A DNA stretch of 38,803 bases from a virus. Shown here one piece after another: positions 8,464 through 13,895 of the stretch. Position 1 is the stretch's first letter. The number at the start of each line of letters is the position of its first letter. The position numbers and the translations under genes are program-made. Where the stretch lies: IMG/VR virus record IMGVR_UViG_3300021425_000077, positions 1-38,803 of that record. One strand, given 5' to 3'. The notes below the pieces were generated by a model. The model was not told where the DNA came from. It made no database searches and saw only the letters and a list, made by a program, of their open reading frames with translations.

Positions 8464-9121
8464 GCCTGCTCCTTACCTCATCAATTCTAGCGCACTTAAT
8501 AGAAGACAGTGCAAACATTTTTCTAAATTGATCCTCACTGATTCCTAGCCCAATGTAATCAGAGTAAACAAGAACATTACAGTGATTTGATTTCATCTGC
8601 CTCATTATTGTTGGGTAATCATCACCAACAGAAGGCTTTAGTTCTACAGCGTAAGACTTAGGGCTAAGGCAAAAGAGTTCGCTCTCCATATCATAGGAGC
8701 TTGTTTTTTGCTTGCCCTTTAAAATGTAAGACCAGACGGAGAACTTAACATCTGCGCCCCTGCTCTCAAATGCAAGGTCATAGATTTCACAAAAGCCGTG
8801 AGTTAATTCAGCACCATCAACACCATGATACTCAAGGGCACTGGTGTATTTGTCAAAATGCTCAAAGTAAACATCTTCTCCGATAACAAAAGCATGAAGA
8901 GCCTTACATATAGATTCGTCAAGGAATAATCCTTGAAGAGAATTATGTTCTGGCGTGTCCTCTGCCTCTTTAAAATTGTTGATTATCAGAGTCTTGATAT
9001 TTGAATACCTATCGAGGAAGTCCCCCTGAGACATTAGCCAATCACAATACCCTTTATCACTGGCAAGCACCTCTACAGGCTTACCTTTGTATTTTCCAAA
9101 AGGAATAACATCACTATTCAT
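8450..9121 (-). CDS. Protein with ExoX-C-like N-terminus and possible nuclease core
   Basis: A 223-residue protein. The first 35 residues, IPFGKYKGKPVEVLA then YCDWLMSQGDFLDRY, match the small domain found at the C-terminus of exonuclease X-like proteins and as DUF3820. The later segment YAVELKPSVGDDYP followed by RQMKS and NVLVYSDYIG has an E-x-K arrangement and a strand-helix pattern compatible with a PD-(D/E)xK nuclease or a resection factor. The nuclease call is tentative. It lies in the replication run, overlapping both the upstream small gene and the downstream DUF3987 gene. Confidence 0.7.
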   Translation of the reverse strand: MNSDVIPFGKYKGKPVEVLASDKGYCDWLMSQGDFLDRYSNIKTLIINNFKEAEDTPEHNSLQGLFLDESICKALHAFVIGEDVYFEHFDKYTSALEYHGVDGAELTHGFCEIYDLAFESRGADVKFSVWSYILKGKQKTSSYDMESELFCLSPKSYAVELKPSVGDDYPTIMRQMKSNHCNVLVYSDYIGLGISEDQFRKMFALSSIKCARIDEVRSRLELN

Positions 9122-9344
9122 TTATCTGCGTCTCCACATAGCCATCAAATTCATATCCATTCCCAGCAAAAAAATCTCTAGCTGGCATCATACCTTTGTC
9201 CCCATTACCAAGGACAAGACCAATGCACTCTTCGACATGTGTAAATCTCCAGAATCGAACAGGGACAGAGATAACAGCTTCATCTTCATTTGTAAAGAGC
9301 GCCCAAGTCTCTACTGTCACTGGTGTTATTTGCATGTATTCCAT
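9114..9344 (-). CDS. Small protein, unknown
   Basis: A 76-residue protein. The likely start is ATG 9344, which overlaps the upstream stop as TGATG and lies seven bases after AGGGGAG; a GTG at 9347 is also in frame. The protein has a Trp- and acid-rich N-terminal half (VETWALFTNEDEAV) and a Gly/Phe-rich C-terminal half (DFFAGNGYEFDGYVE). No family recognised. It is the second gene of the leftward early run. Confidence 0.65.
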   Translation of the reverse strand: MEYMQITPVTVETWALFTNEDEAVISVPVRFWRFTHVEECIGLVLGNGDKGMMPARDFFAGNGYEFDGYVETQINE

Positions 9345-9520
9345 CACTTTTCTCCCCTAATCACATCATCAATCTTATCTAAGTCTGCCCTCAAGGTCGT
9401 TCCTCCAACCTTGCGGAACAAATCACCAAGAGGGGTTTTGCCAGATATGTGATTTCTGACCGCCCCCTCACTCATTGACAGATAATCTGCCACCTGTTTA
9501 ACACTTGCCCATCTAGCCAT
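9344..9520 (-). CDS. Small helix-turn-helix protein (excisionase/MerR-like fold)
   Basis: A 58-residue protein starting MARWASVKQVADYLSMSEG. The pattern SVKQVADYLSMSEGAVRNHI is a helix-turn-helix of the excisionase/HTH_17 type, and the remainder ends DKIDDVIRGEK. It is the first gene of the leftward transcription unit and sits beside the divergent promoter region, so it is a good candidate for the regulator of that region. No integrase was seen, so a real excisionase role is unlikely. Its ribosome binding site shares AACGGAG with the plus-strand leaders. Confidence 0.75.
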   Translation of the reverse strand: MARWASVKQVADYLSMSEGAVRNHISGKTPLGDLFRKVGGTTLRADLDKIDDVIRGEK

Positions 9521-9553
9521 TTTAAATACTCCGTTAAAGTTAGACTGTCGAGA

Positions 9554-9581
9554 ATGGTAATATCTAACAGGATTTTGTCAA
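9554..9581 (-). promoter_or_regulatory. Leftward promoter for the replication/packaging arm
   Basis: On the minus strand a perfect TTGACA (9581-9576) is followed after 16 bases by TACCAT (9559-9554), about 34 bases ahead of the ATG at 9520. A six-base inverted repeat GTTAGA/TCTAAC flanks the -10, and a palindrome ATCTAGAT lies just upstream of the -35, both possible operator sites. Prediction from consensus only. Confidence 0.6.
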
Positions 9582-9620
9582 ATCTAGATGAGAATAATGA
9601 GATTAGGCAAAAATTAACAC

Positions 9621-9647
9621 TTGCATCTTCTGGGTCCCATATAAAAT
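9621..9647 (+). promoter_or_regulatory. Rightward promoter with GGGTCCC spacer element, copy 1
   Basis: TTGCAT (9621-9626) and TAAAAT (9642-9647) are spaced 15 bases apart with GGGTCCC at 9632-9638. The same arrangement recurs at 12336 and 13401. An ATG at 9655 lies eight bases after the -10, where transcription would be expected to begin, followed by AACGGAGAAAAC and the SD-led ATG at 9676. Confidence 0.65.
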
Positions 9648-9675
9648 TGATGACATGCTTAACGGAGAAAACAAC

Positions 9676-9867
9676 ATGAGCAACAAACTAACACTAAAAT
9701 TGAAGGCTGACCGAACAGGAGAGGCTAGGGTTGGAGATAGGCTAGTAGCGACCTATCAAGAAGAAAATGGAATCTATACCGCCCAGATTGGTGGTGGGCC
9801 TATGAAATTTCTTGGCAAAAGAAACATGGTTAGCTTCTTGGTCGATTATTACTTGGTGAGGGCATAA
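9676..9867 (+). CDS. Small early protein, unknown
   Basis: A 63-residue protein starting MSNKLTLKLKADRTGEARVG behind AACGGAG. A longer in-frame form from ATG 9655 adds MLNGENN. The sequence has alternating hydrophobic and polar residues (GIYTAQIGGGPMKFLG) suggesting a small beta fold. It is the first gene of the rightward arm and directly follows promoter copy 1. Its stop codon lies in the loop of a terminator, so it can be expressed as a short stand-alone transcript. No family recognised. Confidence 0.7.
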   Translation: MSNKLTLKLKADRTGEARVGDRLVATYQEENGIYTAQIGGGPMKFLGKRNMVSFLVDYYLVRA

Positions 9868-9882
9868 GCCCCACCTTTTTTT
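9855..9882 (+). terminator. Rho-independent terminator / attenuator
   Basis: GGTG (9855-9858) and GGGC (9860-9863) pair with GCCC (9868-9871) and CACC (9872-9875), with one bulged A and an ATAA loop, followed directly by seven T. The stop codon of the first rightward gene lies in the loop. Readthrough or a further promoter would be needed for the SSB-like gene downstream. Confidence 0.8.
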
Positions 9883-9926
9883 CATTTTTAAGAGAACAAA
9901 TCAAATCATTTTAAAGGAGTAAAAAA

Positions 9927-10439
9927 ATGAGTTTGTATAGTGGAAACAAAGCAACAGACACTGGTGGAAACTGGAAGGCTGGAGCTTATAAATTTATCAT
10001 CACTGAAGCCAAAGAAGCCGATTGGGGTCTATTGTACTCCATGAAGACTTGGACGGCTGAAGGTGCAGAGGGTCCAAACATCAAGGACGCTTTGAGAATT
10101 GGCTCTGACAAGGACGCTGTCCTTAAAGAGGTAGACCGCAGGCTGACCACCATGTTGGGCAAGCCTGAGATTGACAGCATTGACCAACTGGTGAATGCCA
10201 AGGGTTGGGTTGTTCTCCGTAAGGGGCACAAGTATCTTGAGCCTATGCCTTTCGGTGCTTATTTTGCATCTGATAAAAAATCAGCGACAGGCAAGGCTGA
10301 CTCTATTCTTGGAGCCATTGAAGACGCTCAGGCGTATGACTGGACACAGGACAGCTATGCTGTTCAGAGAGCTGAGAAAGATGGTGTTAGCCCATCTTCA
10401 CCTAGCTCACCAGAAGACTCTGAAACGATGCCCTTCTAA
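9927..10439 (+). CDS. SSB-like / DUF669-type single-strand DNA-binding protein
   Basis: A 170-residue protein with a compact N-terminal domain (MSLYSGNKATDTGGNWKAGA onward, beta-strand pattern) and a flexible Ser/Pro tail ending EDSETMPF. An acidic tail ending in M/I-P-F is the hallmark of bacterial SSB C-termini, which recruit partner proteins. DUF669-type proteins commonly sit next to a Sak4-like ATPase, as here. The likely role is to coat single-stranded DNA for replication and annealing. AAAGGAG lies well placed before the ATG. It could be a distant SSB rather than DUF669; the functional class is similar. Confidence 0.7.
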   Translation: MSLYSGNKATDTGGNWKAGAYKFIITEAKEADWGLLYSMKTWTAEGAEGPNIKDALRIGSDKDAVLKEVDRRLTTMLGKPEIDSIDQLVNAKGWVVLRKGHKYLEPMPFGAYFASDKKSATGKADSILGAIEDAQAYDWTQDSYAVQRAEKDGVSPSSPSSPEDSETMPF

Positions 10440-10465
10440 TTTGATTTTTAGGATTTTGAGTTAAT

Positions 10466-10576
10466 ATGATTTCGGAGAGTGGAGCATTGGAAGTCATGAG
10501 CCGATGTGTCGGGTTTCGTACCTTAACCCTTCCACTCTCCAAAGTCAACAAGGTACTTTTTGAAGGTATGAGATGA
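10466..10576 (+). CDS. Possible 36-residue leader peptide before the HNH gene
   Basis: An ORF from ATG 10466 (MISESGALEVMSRCVGFRTL) ends in TGA that overlaps the HNH ATG as ATGA (10573-10576), the same coupling used elsewhere in this genome. However, there is no good ribosome binding site, and almost all of it coincides with a self-complementary RNA element (10474-10540). I regard it as possible but weak. Confidence 0.25.
   Translation: MISESGALEVMSRCVGFRTLTLPLSKVNKVLFEGMR
10474..10540 (+). other. Self-complementary three-way-junction element upstream of HNH gene
   Basis: GGAGAGTGGA (10474-10483) pairs perfectly over ten bases with TCCACTCTCC (10531-10540). Inside, CATTGG (10485-10490) pairs with CCGATG (10501-10506), and GGGTT (10511-10515) pairs with AACCC (10525-10529). 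Together they form a 67-base three-way junction with 10- and 9-base loops. No T-run follows, so it is not a simple terminator. It resembles neither a tRNA nor a riboswitch I can name. It could be a regulatory RNA, an HNH recognition site or a chance structure. Confidence 0.5.
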
Positions 10577-11172
10577 AACTTAAAGATTTGAGTAACAAAA
10601 AGTTTGGCAGGCTTACAGCTATAAGGCGACACAATAGGAAGTGGATTTGCCAGTGTGACTGCGGGAGACTGTCAGAGGTCTTGCAATACAATTTGCACAG
10701 TGGGCACACAAAAAGCTGTGGTTGCCTAAAGTTAGAATCGAAATCAATAACACACGGCAAGAGGAACTCGAAGGTTTATCGTGTTTGGTCATCAATGAAG
10801 ACAAGGTGTGTAAATAAATCTTGTCGATCATTCCCAAATTATGGTGGCAGAGGCATCGTCATGGATGAGAGATGGGAGTCCTTCGAGAACTTTCTTTGCG
10901 ATATGGGCGAGCCACAAGATGGTTTTGAGTTGGATAGAATTAACAACAATGGGCCATACTCAAAGAGCAACTGTAGATGGGCTGATAAAAAAACACAAGC
11001 AAATAACAGGAGATCAAACAGACTTCTGAAGTTAGGAGATAATGAAAGGACCATATCTCAATGGTCAGATGAAATTGGTTTTTCATCAAGCACAATAAGA
11101 GAGAGGCTTCAAAGAGGATGGAGCGTTGAGAAAACATTGAATACACCAGTTAGAAAACAAAGGAGAAAATAA
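10573..11172 (+). CDS. HNH homing endonuclease with zinc knuckle and C-terminal DNA-binding repeat
   Basis: A 199-residue free-standing HNH protein. The N-terminus has a zinc-binding pattern WICQCDCG (24-31) and KSCGC (47-51). The core PNYGGRGIVMDERW (88-101) with ELDRINNNGPYSKSNCRW (119-136) is the degenerate HNH/AP2-type arrangement frequent in phages. The C-terminal stretch ISQWSDEIGFSSSTIRERL (161-179) is a helix-turn-helix. It lies between the SSB-like and Sak4-like genes, a pair usually adjacent, and so looks like an insertion. Its last codons contain AAAGGAG, the ribosome binding site of the next gene. Confidence 0.88.
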   Translation: MKLKDLSNKKFGRLTAIRRHNRKWICQCDCGRLSEVLQYNLHSGHTKSCGCLKLESKSITHGKRNSKVYRVWSSMKTRCVNKSCRSFPNYGGRGIVMDERWESFENFLCDMGEPQDGFELDRINNNGPYSKSNCRWADKKTQANNRRSNRLLKLGDNERTISQWSDEIGFSSSTIRERLQRGWSVEKTLNTPVRKQRRK

Positions 11173-11834
11173 TGGGTGAACCAGTGATGATATTGGGAAA
11201 AAGTGGGTCAGGCAAAAGCTACTCTTGTAGAGAACTTGATCCAGATAGAACTATAATAGTCAGCGTTGATGGAAAGAGGCTTCCATTTAGCTCTAAGGAC
11301 TGGCCTAAAATGACCTCAGAAAATCCATCTGGATCTATTTATACGCCAAGGGTAAATGGGTCTAAAGCGTATACTGTGATCCAGAAGGCTTGTGACGAGG
11401 CAGTTGCCAACCATGGCAAAAAGGTTATCGTCATAGATGACAGCCAGTTCCTTATGGCCAATGAATTTTTCGATAGAGCTTATGAAAGAGGATTTGATAA
11501 ATTTGTTGATATGGGCAAGCAGTTTCATGATCTTATTTTATGGGCAAGAGGTCTGCCAGATGACATAACAATCTATTTTCTTCATCATCTTGAGCTAGAT
11601 GCTGATGGGTCCAAAAAGGTTAAAACGGTTGGGAAATTACTAGACAACCAGACCTCGATAGAGGGCAAGTTCACCATCTGCCTGTTGGCTGACAAGGATG
11701 AGGACAGCTATAAGCTGAAGTCATCTGTACCCAGTGAGTCCATCTTTAAGGCACCTCCTGAGATGCTTGACGATGAGATGGATAATGATCTAGCTGTCGT
11801 TGACAGTAGGATCAGGGAGTTTTGGAATATCTAA
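11172..11834 (+). CDS. RecA-like ATPase, Sak4-type single-strand annealing protein
   Basis: A 220-residue P-loop ATPase. Walker A is GKSGSGKS (9-16), Walker B is VIVIDD (85-90), and a FLHHLE segment (136-141) fits the sensor position. The protein is shorter than RecA and lacks RecA's extra domains, which matches the Sak4/AAA_24 class of phage single-strand annealing recombinases. It is flanked by an SSB-like protein upstream and a RecE-like nuclease further downstream, together forming a recombination module. The start overlaps the HNH stop (TAATG). Confidence 0.82.
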   Translation: MGEPVMILGKSGSGKSYSCRELDPDRTIIVSVDGKRLPFSSKDWPKMTSENPSGSIYTPRVNGSKAYTVIQKACDEAVANHGKKVIVIDDSQFLMANEFFDRAYERGFDKFVDMGKQFHDLILWARGLPDDITIYFLHHLELDADGSKKVKTVGKLLDNQTSIEGKFTICLLADKDEDSYKLKSSVPSESIFKAPPEMLDDEMDNDLAVVDSRIREFWNI

Positions 11835-11843
11835 CCCCGCCAG

Positions 11844-11981
11844 TTGGGTGACAGGAGCATAAAGGACTTGTGTGCTAAATCTGGCTATCCTGTGCGTGCC
11901 TCGATGGGAGGCGTTCTGTATCGTAACGAGTCCAACCCATCACTGTGGCCTCACCCTTCTGGGTGGGGTCACTCCCTTTAA
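11844..11981 (+). CDS. Possible TTG-start 45-residue ORF or structured leader
   Basis: After the Sak4-like stop the same frame stays open from TTG 11844 to TAA 11981, reading MGDRSIKDLCAKSGYPVRAS at its start. No clear ribosome binding site precedes it. The bases also contain several self-complementary segments, including GCCTC/GAGGC and a 12-bp stem at 11945-11972. A GGAGCAT...GTAAC pattern is shared with the element at 10474-10540. Whether it is a gene, a decayed gene fragment or an RNA leader cannot be decided from this sequence. Confidence 0.3.
   Translation: MGDRSIKDLCAKSGYPVRASMGGVLYRNESNPSLWPHPSGWGHSL
11945..11972 (+). terminator. Strong hairpin, probable weak terminator or attenuator
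   Basis: GTGGCCTCACCC (11945-11956) pairs with GGGTGGGGTCAC (11961-11972) over 12 bases with two G-T wobbles, closing a TTCT loop. The tail TCCCTTTAA is only partly T-rich, so termination may be incomplete. It ends 23 bases ahead of the next ATG. Confidence 0.5.
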
Positions 11982-11995
11982 CTTGGAGAGATAAC

Positions 11996-12151
11996 ATGAA
12001 ACCAAGAGAAATCATGCAGGCATACAAAGAAGGTGCTGAGATTGAATATTTCAGTGAACCCCTTAACCAATGGCTACCAGCAAAGAGCCCTACTTGGAAT
12101 TGGGAGACTAGGGACTATAGAGTTAAGCCACTGAGTAAGGAGGTGAGCTAA
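11996..12151 (+). CDS. Small phage protein with W...DYR(V)KP tail
   Basis: A 51-residue protein starting at ATG 11996 (MKPREIMQAYKEGAEIEYFS) behind TTGGAGAG. The C-terminal TWNWETRDYRVKP matches a small-protein type I have seen in many phages (xxWDW...DYRIKP) whose function is unknown. The stop overlaps the next ATG (TAATG), so it is coupled to the zinc-ribbon gene. Use of a further-upstream ATG (11945) would run through the hairpin stem and is unlikely. Confidence 0.7.
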   Translation: MKPREIMQAYKEGAEIEYFSEPLNQWLPAKSPTWNWETRDYRVKPLSKEVS

Positions 12152-12339
12152 TGCCAGCCTATGACTACAAATGCACCTCCTGTGGCTACACAGAAGAAGT
12201 GAGACACAGCATCCACGCATCACCAGATGTGAACTGCAAGATATGTGATGCCCAGTTACAGAGGCAAATAGGGCCAGTTCCTAGCCACTTTAAAGGTAGG
12301 GGGTGGGCCTCAGATAACTACTCAAAAGATAGTTCTTGA
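12151..12339 (+). CDS. FmdB-family zinc-ribbon protein
   Basis: A 62-residue protein beginning MPAYDYKCTSCGYTEEVRHS. Two knuckles, CTSC at 8-11 and CKIC near 30-33, and the opening PxYDYKC are characteristic of the FmdB/CxxC_CxxC regulatory zinc-ribbon family. In bacteria these are putative transcriptional regulators; the phage role is unknown. The last codons overlap the -35 of promoter copy 2. Confidence 0.85.
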   Translation: MPAYDYKCTSCGYTEEVRHSIHASPDVNCKICDAQLQRQIGPVPSHFKGRGWASDNYSKDSS

Positions 12340-12363
12340 CAATTCGGGTCCCATAAGTAAGAT
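12336..12363 (+). promoter_or_regulatory. Rightward promoter with GGGTCCC spacer element, copy 2
   Basis: A perfect TTGACA (12336-12341) and TAAGAT (12358-12363) with a 16-base spacer carrying GGGTCCC at 12346-12352. An ATG at 12370 lies seven bases after the -10, in frame with the SD-led ATG at 12391. Confidence 0.7.
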
Positions 12364-12390
12364 GTAAGCATGTTCAACGGAGAAAACAAA

Positions 12391-12645
12391 ATGAGCAACT
12401 TAGTTTACTTAAATCACCTAACCTTTGAGGATGGGGCATTTGTTGCCTATGACCTCATGGATGAACCCCACAAGGTTCACTGCCCAGACTTCACCAAAGA
12501 GGTCATCGTTGAGATGCCATATATGGGTGGCGTCAACAAAATCTCTTTCTCTAACCTTGACGCCCTCATTGACTACATTGATGAGAATGTTAGGACTAGA
12601 GGCAAAGCAGAGAAGACTTTTAAAATATTGGGGGAGAACAAATGA
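12391..12645 (+). CDS. Small early protein, unknown
   Basis: An 84-residue protein starting MSNLVYLNHLTFEDGAFVAY behind AACGGAG; the in-frame upstream ATG 12370 would add MFNGENK. The middle is acidic (DLMDEPHKVHCPDFTKEV) and the C-terminal part helical and basic. It is the first gene after promoter copy 2 and is coupled to the next gene by ATGA. No family recognised. Confidence 0.7.
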   Translation: MSNLVYLNHLTFEDGAFVAYDLMDEPHKVHCPDFTKEVIVEMPYMGGVNKISFSNLDALIDYIDENVRTRGKAEKTFKILGENK

Positions 12646-12806
12646 CATTCATCGACAAGCTAAAAAAAGTAAACGAGAGCCTAAAACATACCAGCTACAA
12701 AACAGATGGTCTATGCCTAGTTGAGACTACGCCATCAGGGACAACCAGATACCCATTCAAGACTCTACCAGAGCTTGAGCAGTCACTAGAAGCTTATTTT
12801 TCATAA
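12642..12806 (+). CDS. Small protein, unknown
   Basis: A 54-residue protein, MTFIDKLKKVNESLKHTSYK to SLEAYFS, whose ATG overlaps the upstream stop (ATGA). GGGGAG lies seven bases upstream inside the preceding gene. It has a short N-terminal helix, then a beta-like middle (GLCLVETTPSGTTRYPF) and a C-terminal helix. The overlap and codon quality support a real gene; function unknown. Confidence 0.65.
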   Translation: MTFIDKLKKVNESLKHTSYKTDGLCLVETTPSGTTRYPFKTLPELEQSLEAYFS

Positions 12807-12826
12807 TCATAGAGAACGGAGAAAAC

Positions 12827-13048
12827 ATGAGCAACTGCGACTACTGCAAATACCATGCAACCTATTTTGAGGTTGAGTGGAATCTATTCGGAGAACCTAG
12901 CGAATCAGCCAAGGCCTGCCCTAAGCACTTCAGCAACATCTGTGAGGATTATGTTGATGGTAACTATATCGAACGTCTGCGATACAAATCAGACAACACA
13001 CTTTTTTTAACCCTAACTAAAGAACAAGCAAGGAAATTTATCCGATGA
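12827..13048 (+). CDS. Small cysteine-rich, probable zinc-binding protein
   Basis: A 73-residue protein starting MSNCDYCKYHATYFEVEWNL behind AACGGAGAAAAC, the same ribosome-binding sequence used after the GGGTCCC promoters. The residues CDYC near the start, then ACPKHFSNIC further on, could bind zinc. The C-terminal half is basic and ends TLTKEQARKFIR. No GGGTCCC promoter precedes it, so it is probably transcribed from copy 2. Function unknown. Confidence 0.68.
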   Translation: MSNCDYCKYHATYFEVEWNLFGEPSESAKACPKHFSNICEDYVDGNYIERLRYKSDNTLFLTLTKEQARKFIR

Positions 13049-13266
13049 CTAAAACAACATCACAACGAACCCTGACACGCTGGATGATTCGAGGCGATTG
13101 GGAGAGCTACAGCTTTGACCACTGGGCTGGGGCCTTTGGCACTGCTAAAGCTCACCAGCTCATCAGTGCAGGCGTACTGGTCGAAGACATTGACGACAGC
13201 GACTATGACTCTGGCTGGACAGGTCACAGCGAGATGGTTGAGATTCAACTAGGAGGCAACACATGA
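13045..13266 (+). CDS. Small acidic protein, unknown
   Basis: A 73-residue protein, MTKTTSQRTLTRWMIRGDWE onward, coupled to its neighbour on both sides by ATGA overlaps. The centre has a Trp/Phe-rich helix (YSFDHWAGAFGTAKAHQLI) and the C-terminal part is acidic (VEDIDDSDYDSG). No known motif. Context is the early accessory cluster. Confidence 0.6.
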   Translation: MTKTTSQRTLTRWMIRGDWESYSFDHWAGAFGTAKAHQLISAGVLVEDIDDSDYDSGWTGHSEMVEIQLGGNT

Positions 13267-13397
13267 CCTACCACCAGCAAGCACTGATTCAGTTCATGGC
13301 ATTCATGGCCACCTTTGCCTTTGTAGCCCTCTCTGTGAGGGCTCTTTGGCCAAGGATCAAGAGAGAGATGAAGTGGCATGAGGTGGATAGAAAATAA
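13263..13397 (+). CDS. Small single-pass membrane protein
   Basis: A 44-residue protein starting MTYHQQALIQFMAFMATFAF, with one hydrophobic segment (about residues 9-30) followed by a strongly basic tail (RALWPRIKREMKWHEVDRK), which predicts an N-out, C-in topology. Its ATG overlaps the previous stop (ATGA). It resembles the 37-residue membrane protein at 16403 in layout and in the REMK/DEMK ending. A lysis or superinfection-exclusion role is possible but unproven. Confidence 0.65.
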   Translation: MTYHQQALIQFMAFMATFAFVALSVRALWPRIKREMKWHEVDRK

Positions 13398-13400
13398 AGC

Positions 13401-13427
13401 TTGAAGCTTTTGGGTCCCGAATAGAAT
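13401..13427 (+). promoter_or_regulatory. Rightward promoter with GGGTCCC spacer element, copy 3
   Basis: TTGAAG (13401-13406) and TAGAAT (13422-13427) with a 15-base spacer carrying GGGTCCC at 13412-13418. An ATG at 13434 lies seven bases after the -10, in frame with the SD-led ATG at 13455. Confidence 0.65.
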
Positions 13428-13454
13428 CTTGATATGTTCAACGGAGAAAACACT

Positions 13455-13886
13455 ATGAACTTTGAAACACTAGACCAATTCATAAGCAACTGGAAGACGA
13501 AAGTCCTTGACGCTTACATGAACCTTTATAGGGAATACAAGGAGCTTTCTGCTCAGGCAGGCTCCAACATCAAAGCCTACAGAGCTTTGAGACTTGAATG
13601 GATGAAAAAGAACCAAATCGGGAAGGGTCTTCTTCAAGACATCTCAACTGGTCATCCTGAGTGGTTCGCTGAACAAGTTGAAAAAGAAGGCGAGAGGAAG
13701 AAGGCCAAGATCATCTTCCGAGTAGAGAAGAAGGCTGGCAAGATCATCGATGGAGACCTTAAGCTAGGCCTCGATGGAGAGATCAACGGCACCATCAGGG
13801 GTGAGGACAAGACTGTCCACGTCCAAACTATCATCGCTGGAGGCTACAACATCCAATGCGCTCACTTCAGACTTTTGGTTAAATAA
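13455..13886 (+). CDS. Protein of unknown function preceding the RecE-like nuclease
   Basis: A 143-residue protein starting MNFETLDQFISNWKTKVLDA behind AACGGAG. The N-terminal half is helical (YREYKELSAQAGSNIKAY) and the C-terminal half looks like beta strands (GKIIDGDLKLGLDGEING). It follows promoter copy 3 directly and lies nine bases ahead of the nuclease gene, so it may be a partner of the recombination module. No family recognised. Confidence 0.68.
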   Translation: MNFETLDQFISNWKTKVLDAYMNLYREYKELSAQAGSNIKAYRALRLEWMKKNQIGKGLLQDISTGHPEWFAEQVEKEGERKKAKIIFRVEKKAGKIIDGDLKLGLDGEINGTIRGEDKTVHVQTIIAGGYNIQCAHFRLLVK

Positions 13887-13895
13887 GGAGAAAAT

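Noticed and set aside
9344-9520. Excisionase of a temperate phage
   Set aside because: The helix-turn-helix type fits, but no integrase or attachment site was seen; a general regulator is more likely.
10474-10540. tRNA gene
   Set aside because: The outer stem resembles an acceptor stem, but no T-arm adjoins its 3' strand and no proper anticodon arm can be built.
10474-11172. IscB-type guide-RNA (HEARO/omega) system
   Set aside because: The HNH protein is 199 residues with no RuvC part, and the RNA-like element is much shorter than known omega RNAs.
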